DNA from: Bacillota bacterium
GTDB taxonomy: Bacteria; Bacillota; Clostridia; Oscillospirales; Ruminococcaceae
Assembly (NCBI GenBank): GCA_023394255.1
Contig: JAEXAZ010000276.1
Location: 1-12,580, forward strand
Length of the DNA stretch: 12,580 nucleotides
Reading direction: 5' to 3'
This document shows positions 1 through 5,798 of the stretch, piece by piece; within the stretch, counting starts at the first letter, position 1; every line of letters starts with the position of its first letter. The position numbers were made by a program, and so were the translations under genes. The notes below the pieces were generated by a model. That model searched no databases, was not told the DNA's origin, and saw nothing but the letters and a program-made list of their open reading frames with translations.

Positions 1-123
1 CTGGTGCAGCGCTATCGTATCCAGCTTGATCTCTACCGGAAGGTGTTGGGCGAAAGCCTGGGGCTGCCGGTAAAAGAATGTGTCCTGTATTCGTTTTCGC
101 TTTCGCGGGAAATCGTGCTGTAA
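1..123 (+). CDS. addA: C-terminal fragment, probably AddA helicase/nuclease subunit
   Basis: Only the last 40 codons are present, read in frame 1 from the window edge to a TAA at 121-123. The fragment contains QLDLYRKVLGESLG, which fits the Q-x-x-x-Y element that closes the RecB-type PD-(D/E)XK nuclease domain. It ends with a VKECVLYSFSLSREIVL tail like the C-terminus of Firmicutes AddA. AddA pairs with AddB as an ATP-dependent helicase/nuclease that processes double-strand breaks for RecA. No start, helicase motifs or nuclease acidic residues are visible, so the identity rests on this short tail. Another RecB-family nuclease is possible. No terminator hairpin is seen between its stop and the infC promoter at 161, so some read-through into the next operon is possible. 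Confidence 0.6.
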   Translation: MVQRYRIQLDLYRKVLGESLGLPVKECVLYSFSLSREIVL

Positions 124-160
124 CAAACCATTTGCCGGAAAAATAAAATAAGGACGGGGC

Positions 161-189
161 TTGACAGAATTTGCTGGACGTGATATCCT
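161..189 (+). promoter_or_regulatory. Sigma-A type promoter of the infC operon
   Basis: A perfect -35 box TTGACA lies at 161-166. After a 17-base spacer comes TATCCT at 184-189, preceded by TG at 181-182, which makes an extended -10 (TGATATCCT). The predicted transcription start is near 196. This leaves about 160 bases of untranslated leader before the infC start, consistent with an attenuator-controlled operon. The call rests on consensus matching only. Confidence 0.75.
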
Positions 190-289
190 GTTTAAGTAAA
201 CAAAGCAGAACAGGCTCTGTTCTCACCTCGCCGTTCCTTGAAACGGTTGGTCAATACGGGTTTTCCTTTTGGATGAACGAAGTAATTGA

Positions 290-328
290 TGAGCGTGGGC
301 AGTTTCTGTCTGCGCTCAGTTTTATTTT
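290..328 (+). terminator. Intrinsic terminator inside the infC leader (attenuator)
   Basis: The outer stem is TGAGC 290-294 with GCTCA 314-318. The inner stem is GCAG 299-302 with CTGC 310-313, closing a 7-base loop, with GTGG 295-298 bulged on the 5' side. The hairpin is followed at once by GTTTTATTTT (319-328), a typical U-tract. It lies between the promoter and the infC ribosome binding site, so it can only act as a conditional terminator, as expected for L20-controlled attenuation. Confidence 0.75.
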
Positions 329-342
329 GATAGAAAGGCTTT

Positions 343-348
343 GGAGGT
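343..348 (+). promoter_or_regulatory. infC ribosome binding site that fixes the AUU start
   Basis: GGAGGT at 343-348 is a near-perfect Shine-Dalgarno sequence. It lies 7 bases before ATT at 356-358, ideal spacing for initiation there. The only conventional in-frame alternative, TTG at 341, overlaps the Shine-Dalgarno itself and so cannot be served by it. No in-frame ATG or GTG lies nearby. Confidence 0.85.
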
Positions 349-355
349 GTTTCGC

Positions 356-901
356 ATTAGCAGTAAGGATTTGCTCATCAACGAGGAGATCAGGGACAGG
401 GAAGTTCGTCTCGTAGGCACAGACGGCGAGCAGCTGGGCGTAGTGTCTATTGCCGCTGCACAGCAGATGGCAGACGAAAAAAATCTTGACCTCGTAAAAA
501 TCGCTCCTCAGGCTGTACCGCCTGTTTGCAAGATAATGGATTACGGAAAATACAAGTTCGAACAGGCAAAACGTGAGAAGGAAGCCAAAAAAAATCAGAA
601 GGTAATTGAAATCAAAGAGGTTCGACTTTCCTTGAATATTGATACCAATGATTTTAACACAAAGGTCAACCGTGCTATCAAGTTCCTTGAAGACGGGGAC
701 AAGGTGAAAGCTGCTTTGCGTTTTAGAGGCCGTGAGATGGCGCATCCTGAGCTGGGCACGACCATTATGCAGCGTTTTACCGATGCTGTATCCGAATATG
801 GTTCTGTTGAAAAGCAGCCCAAAATGGAGGGCCGCAGCATGGTAATGTTTATTTCTGCAAAGCCGGCAACCAATACAAAGGGAGGAAACAAGAATGCCTA
901 A
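356..901 (+). CDS. infC: Translation initiation factor IF-3, AUU start
   Basis: IF3 binds the 30S subunit, keeps it apart from 50S and proofreads start codon and initiator tRNA choice. The 181-residue product begins (M)SSKDLLINEEIRDREVRL, the conserved IF3 N-terminus. The N-domain covers roughly residues 1-70, including VPPVCKIMDYGKYKFEQ. A Lys-rich linker follows, then the C-domain from about 85 to 168 (IKEVRLSLNIDTNDFNTK, KVKAALRFRGREMAH). The start is taken as ATT 356, 7 bases after GGAGGT; a TTG at 341 gives a 5-residue longer frame but overlaps that site. An AUU start is well known for infC in E. coli and Geobacillus and allows IF3 to limit its own translation. The gene overlaps rpmI by 8 bases. 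A short Asn/Lys/Gly-rich tail extends past the C-domain. Identity is certain; the start is very likely. Confidence 0.96.
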   Translation: MSSKDLLINEEIRDREVRLVGTDGEQLGVVSIAAAQQMADEKNLDLVKIAPQAVPPVCKIMDYGKYKFEQAKREKEAKKNQKVIEIKEVRLSLNIDTNDFNTKVNRAIKFLEDGDKVKAALRFRGREMAHPELGTTIMQRFTDAVSEYGSVEKQPKMEGRSMVMFISAKPATNTKGGNKNA

Positions 902-1091
902 GTTAAAGACTCACACCGGTGCCAAAAAGCGCTTTAAACTCACCAAAAACGGTAAAGTGAAACGCGCCCATGCGTTTAAATCCCATATTTTAACCAAGAA
1001 GGATACGAAGAGAGGCCGTCGTCTGCGCAAGGGTACTTACGCCGATAAGACCAATGTGGCAACGATCAAACTGCTTGTCCCCTACAAATAA
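894..1091 (+). CDS. rpmI: 50S ribosomal protein L35
   Basis: This 65-residue, very basic protein starts MPKLKTHTGAKKRFKLTKNG, the diagnostic L35 N-terminus, and carries KRAHAFKSHILTKKDTKR and the RRLRKG segment typical of the family. Length is close to the usual 64-66. L35 is a small protein of the large ribosomal subunit that binds 23S rRNA. The ATG lies inside the end of infC (8-base overlap). A GGGAGG at 880-885 sits 8 bases upstream, so translation is probably coupled to infC. As the middle gene of infC-rpmI-rplT it should fall under the same leader control. Confidence 0.97.
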   Translation: MPKLKTHTGAKKRFKLTKNGKVKRAHAFKSHILTKKDTKRGRRLRKGTYADKTNVATIKLLVPYK

Positions 1092-1117
1092 TAGTATCAT
1101 AACGGAGGTAAATAGAT

Positions 1118-1471
1118 ATGGCTCGTGTTAAGGGCGCAATGATGACGCGCAAGAGAAGAAAAAAGACATTAAAGCTTGCTAAAGGCTATTTTGGCGCAAA
1201 GAGCAAGCTTTTTAAAATGGCCAAACAGCAGGTCATGAAATCCGGAAACTACGCTTTTGCAGGAAGAAAGATGAAAAAGCGCAATTTCCGCAGCCTGTGG
1301 ATCACCCGCATTTCTGCTGCCTGCCGCATGAACGGCATGAATTACAGCACCTTTATGAATGGGCTCAACAAGGCGGGTGTCGCACTGAACAGAAAGATGC
1401 TTTCCGAAATTGCAATCAACGACGCTGCGGCTTTCACGGCGCTTGTTGAAAAAGCAAAAGCGGCTCTCTAA
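1118..1471 (+). CDS. rplT: 50S ribosomal protein L20
   Basis: The 117-residue basic protein begins MARVKGAMMTRKRRKKTLKL and continues with AKGYFGAKSKLFKMAKQQVM, the conserved L20 start. The C-terminal half holds the RMNGMNYSTFMNGLNKAGV and LNRKMLSEIAINDAAAF blocks that bind 23S rRNA. L20 is needed early in 50S assembly. In Bacillus it is also the repressor of its own operon, acting on the infC leader. GGAGGT at 1104-1109 lies 8 bases before ATG. Twenty-six bases separate it from rpmI, and a terminator follows directly, so rplT closes the operon. Length matches the family (117-119). Confidence 0.98.
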   Translation: MARVKGAMMTRKRRKKTLKLAKGYFGAKSKLFKMAKQQVMKSGNYAFAGRKMKKRNFRSLWITRISAACRMNGMNYSTFMNGLNKAGVALNRKMLSEIAINDAAAFTALVEKAKAAL

Positions 1472-1483
1472 TAAGCGAAATGC

Positions 1484-1516
1484 ATACGCCCGCGTCTATG
1501 ACGCCGGGCGTATTTT
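1484..1516 (+). terminator. Intrinsic terminator after rplT
   Basis: ATACGCCC 1484-1491 pairs perfectly with GGGCGTAT 1506-1513. An inner GCGT 1492-1495 pairs with ACGC 1501-1504 around a CTATG loop, with one bulged C at 1505. The T-tract is short (TATTTT, 1511-1516). This is a strong hairpin placed 12 bases after the rplT stop and only 17 bases before the next ATG. Confidence 0.8.
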
Positions 1517-1533
1517 GCTAAGGGCGTGGTGAA

Positions 1534-2334
1534 ATGAACAACTTATCCAGAGAAATTACCTCGCGGGACAACCCCGCTGTAAAACAATATGTGCAGCTTG
1601 CCGCTTCGCGAAAGGCCAGGTACGAGCAGAGGCTGTTTGTAACGGAAGGAATGAAGCTGACGGCGGAAGCGTTTATGGCCGGCTACCGTCCGGAACTGTT
1701 TTTCGCCACGGAAGATGCGCTTGACCGGTATTACGAGGCTGCACAGCCGATTGCGCTGAAGTCGGCTGAATTTTTGCGCATTTCACCTTCCGTTGCCGAA
1801 AAGCTTGCGCAGTCGGTGAGCACACAGGGCGTCTTCGGCGTGTTTCACATGCTTGACAATGAAGTAACAGATGCTAAAATAGACTGTAACGGTAAATTTC
1901 TCCTGTTATCTTCCCTGCAGGACCCCGGCAACATTGGGACAATCCTCCGGACCGCGGCGGCGTTTGGCGTGGATGAGGTCATTCTTTCCGAAGATTGCCC
2001 GGATTTGTACAGCCCAAAAGTTCTGCGCGCTTCCATGGGCGGCGTATTCAAAGTGCCGGTCCGTGCAACCCCTGATCTGTGCGGCTGTATCCGCAGACTC
2101 AGGGACGGCGGGATCACGGTCTACGCTGCCGCGCTGGATGACAGCGCGGTTTCTGTGCGTGAGTTGTCACTGAAGGGCGGATGCGCGGTAGTCATCGGCA
2201 ACGAGGGGAACGGCTTATCGGATGAATTGATTGGGCAATGCAGTCAGACAGTGAAGATTCCGATGCGCCCCGGCAGCGAATCCCTGAATGCGGCTATGGC
2301 TGCGGGAATCATACTTTGGGAAATGAACCGGTAA
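1534..2334 (+). CDS. TrmH/SpoU-family RNA 2'-O-ribose methyltransferase
   Basis: This is an SAM-dependent enzyme that methylates a ribose 2'-OH in rRNA or tRNA; the exact target cannot be told from sequence. The 266-residue protein has an N-terminal RNA-binding part (residues 5-105, with ITSRDNPAVKQ and RLFVTEGMKL, as in the SpoU substrate-binding domain). A SPOUT knot domain follows. Motif 1 is DPGNIGTILRTAAAFG at 130-145 with the catalytic-type Arg139, motif 2 is GNEGNGLSDEL at 222-232, and motif 3 includes SLNAAMAAG around 250-258 with Asn252. It resembles B. subtilis YsgA and RlmB-type proteins; YsgA genes are commonly found near infC-rplT and pheS. The upstream site is weak (AAGGG 1520-1524, 9 bases from ATG). 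No separate promoter is evident after the rplT terminator. dprA follows 22 bases later. Confidence 0.9.
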   Translation: MNNLSREITSRDNPAVKQYVQLAASRKARYEQRLFVTEGMKLTAEAFMAGYRPELFFATEDALDRYYEAAQPIALKSAEFLRISPSVAEKLAQSVSTQGVFGVFHMLDNEVTDAKIDCNGKFLLLSSLQDPGNIGTILRTAAAFGVDEVILSEDCPDLYSPKVLRASMGGVFKVPVRATPDLCGCIRRLRDGGITVYAAALDDSAVSVRELSLKGGCAVVIGNEGNGLSDELIGQCSQTVKIPMRPGSESLNAAMAAGIILWEMNR

Positions 2335-2356
2335 AATAGACAGCGGAGGAGCAGAC

Positions 2357-3607
2357 ATGGCCGACATAATCTACTGGATTTGGATGCAGCATGCGTTGGG
2401 CGCGGGCAGCATGAAAACGGATAAAGTTCTCAGGCAGATCGGATCCCCTGAATTGCTTTATCAGATGACCCGGGAACAGCTTGCGCAAAGCGGACTTTTC
2501 GCTCCCGGAGAAATCGAAAAAATCAAATCGGTATCTTTAGAGGTTGCGCAAGAAAGTCTGCGCCTTGCGAAAAAGTACGCATGCGCAATTGTTACGCCGG
2601 AAGATTCCAATTATCCTTCCGGCTTTAGAAATATCGAATGCATGCCCTGCGTATTATATGTAAAAGGTGACTTGACAGGGCTGAACGAGGAACTGCTGCT
2701 TACCCTTGTGGGAACAAGGGAGAGCACCGGCTATGGCGAGAATACCGCACGGCGGCTGGCTTTTGATCTGGCCGCGGCCGGCTGTGTTGTTGTCAGCGGG
2801 CTTGCCGCCGGCATAGACTATGCATGCCATGAGGGTGCGCTGGCGGTACACGGCCGCACAGTCGGACTGCTGGCGTGCGGGCTGGATATTGATTACCCGG
2901 CCGCCAGCCATGACTTGAAACAGCGTATTCTGGACAGCGGCGGAGCATTGATCAGCGAATTCCCATTCGGAGAAAGGGCGGCCCGCTATCATTTTAATAT
3001 TCGGAACCGGCTTCTTTCCGGCATATCATCCGGTGTTGTGGTGGTGCAGGCACCGGAAAGAAGCGGGGCATTGAACACGGCGCGCCATGCGCTGGAACAA
3101 AACCGTGATGTTTTCGCGGTTCCGGGCGAAATTTTTGATGTGAGCATGGCCGGCTGCAACCGGCTGATTCGCGACGGCGGCAAAATTGTCGTGAATGTTT
3201 ATAGTATTCTGGAAGAATACATCAACAGGTTCCCGGATAAAATGGACCCAAGGACAATTGTCGCAAAAATTCGCGGTGCTTCCGGTATGAAAATAGTTCC
3301 GCCGGCCAATATACCTAGAAAAATCAGACATGTCCCCTGTCATTCCGAATCCGGAAAGCCGTCTGTGGCGGATCGGGAATCCGAAAGTACGGCGGCCGAA
3401 AAGCTCAGCGAACAGGAATTACAGAACAGAGGGGTGTCCGGCTGGGCGGCTGCGGTTTATGAATATCTGAGTACGGAGCCGGTCGACTGCGATTATCTTT
3501 TTGCTCAAACAGGCCTGACCGCGATGGAAACCATGGCGGCGCTTACAGAGCTGGAGCTGCTTGAACTTGTGAACAGCCTGCCCGGAAAGCGGTATGCAAT
3601 CCGGTAA
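2357..3607 (+). CDS. dprA: DNA-processing protein DprA (Smf)
   Basis: DprA binds incoming single-stranded DNA during transformation and loads RecA; it is also widespread in species not known to be competent. The 416-residue protein has an N-terminal helical region (1-75). The Rossmann-like DprA core follows, with VGTRESTGYG at 118-127, VVSGLAAGIDYACHEGAL at 145-162, LLACGLDIDYP at 171-181, FNIRNRLLSGIS at 213-224 and a DVFAVPG segment near 251-257. A variable hydrophilic linker (about 300-350) leads to a C-terminal winged-helix-like domain (about 355-416, from GVSGWAAAVYEYLS). The usual SGLARGID has Ala for Arg here. At 416 residues it is longer than B. subtilis Smf (about 300), owing to the linker and C-terminal domain. 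GGAGGA at 2345-2350 supports the start. Its place before topA is the classical Firmicutes order. Confidence 0.95.
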   Translation: MADIIYWIWMQHALGAGSMKTDKVLRQIGSPELLYQMTREQLAQSGLFAPGEIEKIKSVSLEVAQESLRLAKKYACAIVTPEDSNYPSGFRNIECMPCVLYVKGDLTGLNEELLLTLVGTRESTGYGENTARRLAFDLAAAGCVVVSGLAAGIDYACHEGALAVHGRTVGLLACGLDIDYPAASHDLKQRILDSGGALISEFPFGERAARYHFNIRNRLLSGISSGVVVVQAPERSGALNTARHALEQNRDVFAVPGEIFDVSMAGCNRLIRDGGKIVVNVYSILEEYINRFPDKMDPRTIVAKIRGASGMKIVPPANIPRKIRHVPCHSESGKPSVADRESESTAAEKLSEQELQNRGVSGWAAAVYEYLSTEPVDCDYLFAQTGLTAMETMAALTELELLELVNSLPGKRYAIR

Positions 3608-3680
3608 AAATAAAATGAATTTGTATACAACTGCGCAGAATGCGCATTGATATAAGCGTATCCCGAGAAAGGATGGTACC
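3608..3680 (+). promoter_or_regulatory. dprA-topA intergenic region: palindrome, hairpin and possible topA promoter
   Basis: Three elements are visible. TTGTATACAA at 3621-3630 is a perfect 10-bp palindrome. TGCGCA 3632-3637 and TGCGCA 3641-3646 form a 6-bp stem with a GAA loop; with no T-run after it, this is not a terminator. TATAAG at 3651-3656, preceded by TGA, reads as an extended -10, but no good -35 lies 16-18 bases upstream. Transcription from here would start near 3663 and run the topA-smc operon. The palindrome resembles half-sites bound by GntR-type regulators (T-N-G-T...A-C-N-A), but that link is speculative. Confidence 0.4.
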
Positions 3681-5798
3681 ATGTCCAATCTAGTGATTGT
3701 AGAGTCGCCTGCAAAGGCGAAAACGATAAAAAAATATCTCGGCAAAGAGTTTGATGTCATTGCATCTATGGGGCATATCCGCGACCTGCCGAAGAGCAAA
3801 TTAGGCGTCGACGTCGAAAATAATTTCGTTCCGCAGTATGTAGACATTAAAGGCAAAGAAGACCTGATTAAGGAACTGAAGAAGAAGGCAAAAAAAAGCG
3901 ACCTTGTCTATCTCGCGACCGACCCCGACCGCGAAGGGGAAGCAATTTCATGGCATCTGGCTCAGATGCTTGGCGTGGATCTGACAAAGGACAACCGTGT
4001 GACATTTAACGAGATCACAAAAAGCGGCGTAAAGTCCGGAATGGAGCATCCGCGCACGATTGACATCAAGCTTGTGGACGCCCAGCAGGCCCGCCGCATT
4101 CTGGATCGCATCGTGGGCTATAAAATCAGCCCATTTCTCTGGCGTAAGATAAGAAAGGGGCTTTCCGCCGGGCGTGTCCAGTCGGTGTCTGTACGGATTA
4201 TTGTTGACCGGGAAGAGGAAATCCGGAAGTTTGTCCAGCAGGAATACTGGAGCATCGACGCGAAGCTGGCGGCAAAAGGGTATTCCAAGAAACCGATCTC
4301 GGCGAAACTGTATGCTGTCGACGGCAAAAAACTGGAACTGACCGGTATACCGAATCAGGAACAGGCGCAGGCAATTGTGCGGTCACTGGAAGGCGCCCAA
4401 TATGTTGTCGGCAACGTGAAAAAAGGGATGCGCAAAAAATCCCCTTCACCGCCTTTTATCACCTCAACTTTGCAGCAGGAGGCCTCCCGCCGGTTGGGTT
4501 ATCAGTCCCGCCGGACCATGAAAGTCGCGCAGGAGCTGTACGAAGGCGTTGAAATTGAAGGGCTGGGCGCCACCGGTCTGATCACCTATATGAGAACGGA
4601 TTCTCTGCGTATTTCCAATGAAGCGGCGGAGATGGCGGAAGCTTATATTTTAGAAAAGTACGGGAAAGAATACCTTCCCAGCACAAGGCGTGTTTTTAAA
4701 AGTAAAAAAAATGCGCAGGATGCCCATGAAGCGATTCGGCCGTCAGACCCGTCCCTGACGCCGGAACAATTGAAAAGCAGCCTGACATCGGAACAATATA
4801 AGCTGTATAAGTTGATTTGGGAGCGCTTTATTGCGAGCCAGATGGCAAACGCGTTGTTGGATACGGTTGCAGTGGATATAGAAGCCGCAAACTGCCTGTT
4901 TAAAGCGTCCGGATTCACTGTAAAGTTTGATGGCTTTACGGTTTTGTATGAGGATACCAAGGATTCTGACGACGAAGATACCGCCGCGCTGCCGCCTATT
5001 CAGACAGGGGATGAGCTGAATCTGAAAGAGCTTGCCCCAAATCAGCATTTTACGCAGCCGCCCGCGCGGTTTACGGAGGCGTCGTTGATCAAGACGCTGG
5101 AAGAAAATGGAATTGGCCGTCCAAGCACCTATGCGCCTACCATCACGACAATCCTTGCCCGCGGCTATGTCGAGCGCGAAGGGAAGTCGCTGAAGCCGAC
5201 AGCCTTGGGGGAAGTCACCACGAAGCTGATGGAGGAGCAGTTTTCCAATATTGTCGATGTGGATTTTACCGCCAACATGGAAAAAAACCTCGACGCGGTG
5301 GAAGAAGGCACCGTTGACTATGTCAAGATGCTGAGTGATTTTTACAGCCCGTTTATCCAGACGCTTGAACAGGCTGAAAAGAACATGGAAGGCACCCGTA
5401 TGAAGGTGCCTGATGAGGAAACTGACATCATCTGCGAGCTTTGCGGCCGCAAAATGGTGATTAAGACGGGACGCTTTGGGAAATTCCTGGCCTGCCCCGG
5501 CTTTCCGGAATGCCGGAACACGAAAAAGATTGTAAAAGAGACCGGCGGCCTGTGCCCGATCTGCGGCGGAAAAGTGCTTGCGAAAAAATCCAAGAACGGA
5601 AAAGCTTATTTCGGCTGTGAGCACAACCCGGAATGCTCCTTCATGACCTGGGACAAACCGCTGGATGAGAAATGCCCGAAATGCGGTTCCACGCTTTACC
5701 AGAAAACAGGCAGGGGGGCTTTGATTCATTGCCTGAAAGAAGGCTGCGATTATGCCCGTGCGGTTGAAAAAAAAAGCAAGGATGACACGGAAGGATGA
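3681..5798 (+). CDS. topA: DNA topoisomerase I (type IA)
   Basis: TopA relaxes negative supercoils by cutting one strand through a 5'-phosphotyrosine and passing the other. The 705-residue protein opens with a Toprim domain: LVIVESPAKAKTIKKYLG with Glu8, and ATDPDREGEAISWHLAQ with Asp81, Asp83 and Glu85 for Mg2+. The RRILDRIVGYKISP block lies at 138-151. The active-site Tyr303 sits in GLITYMRTDSLRIS, and ENGIGRPSTYAPTI follows later in the catalytic core. From about residue 585 three four-cysteine zinc ribbons follow (CELCG...CPGFPEC, CPICG...CEHNPEC, CPKCG...CLKEGC). Length fits Firmicutes TopA with a zinc-ribbon tail (B. subtilis about 690). AAGGA at 3669-3673 lies 7 bases before ATG. The gene ends in a run of nine A's (5767-5775) and overlaps trmFO by 4 bases (ATGA). 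Confidence 0.98.
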   Translation: MSNLVIVESPAKAKTIKKYLGKEFDVIASMGHIRDLPKSKLGVDVENNFVPQYVDIKGKEDLIKELKKKAKKSDLVYLATDPDREGEAISWHLAQMLGVDLTKDNRVTFNEITKSGVKSGMEHPRTIDIKLVDAQQARRILDRIVGYKISPFLWRKIRKGLSAGRVQSVSVRIIVDREEEIRKFVQQEYWSIDAKLAAKGYSKKPISAKLYAVDGKKLELTGIPNQEQAQAIVRSLEGAQYVVGNVKKGMRKKSPSPPFITSTLQQEASRRLGYQSRRTMKVAQELYEGVEIEGLGATGLITYMRTDSLRISNEAAEMAEAYILEKYGKEYLPSTRRVFKSKKNAQDAHEAIRPSDPSLTPEQLKSSLTSEQYKLYKLIWERFIASQMANALLDTVAVDIEAANCLFKASGFTVKFDGFTVLYEDTKDSDDEDTAALPPIQTGDELNLKELAPNQHFTQPPARFTEASLIKTLEENGIGRPSTYAPTITTILARGYVEREGKSLKPTALGEVTTKLMEEQFSNIVDVDFTANMEKNLDAVEEGTVDYVKMLSDFYSPFIQTLEQAEKNMEGTRMKVPDEETDIICELCGRKMVIKTGRFGKFLACPGFPECRNTKKIVKETGGLCPICGGKVLAKKSKNGKAYFGCEHNPECSFMTWDKPLDEKCPKCGSTLYQKTGRGALIHCLKEGCDYARAVEKKSKDDTEG

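Larger units (their letters stand above)
196..355 (+). ncRNA. Structured infC leader, probable L20 autoregulatory leader
   Basis: The transcribed region before infC holds three ordered structures. The first is a perfect 7-bp hairpin, AGAACAG 207-213 with CTGTTCT 217-223 and a 3-base loop. The second is a stem CCGTT 231-235 with AACGG 242-246, extended across an internal loop by ACC 225-227 with GGT 249-251. The third is a terminator at 290-328. In Bacillus subtilis, ribosomal protein L20 represses infC-rpmI-rplT through a leader that imitates its 23S rRNA site and ends in a terminator (Rfam family L20_leader). Gene order, leader position and architecture here match that system. CTGTTC 217-222 can also pair with GGGCAG 297-302 (two G-U pairs), which would break both the first hairpin and the terminator, giving a plausible antiterminator. 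The L20 assignment is inference from context and fold drawn by eye. Confidence 0.72.

Noticed and set aside
171..416. Plus-strand open frame of 81 codons starting at TTG 171 in the leader
   Set aside because: It begins upstream of the predicted transcription start, runs through the attenuator and into infC in another frame, and has no ribosome site. It is not a convincing leader peptide.
251..745. Minus-strand open frame (164 codons) across the infC leader and infC
   Set aside because: It overlaps the promoter-distal leader structures and the conserved IF3 frame; the hydrophobic stretch in its product comes from the reverse complement of the Lys-rich IF3 linker.
1446..1474. Possible promoter for the methyltransferase gene (TTGAAA, then TAATAA 17 bases later)
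   Set aside because: The -10 matches only three of six consensus bases, it lies in the end of rplT, and any transcript would meet the terminator at 1484-1516 at once.
3632..3646. TGCGCA-GAA-TGCGCA hairpin as a terminator for dprA
   Set aside because: The stem is only 6 bp and no T-run follows; the sequence after it looks like a -10 region instead.
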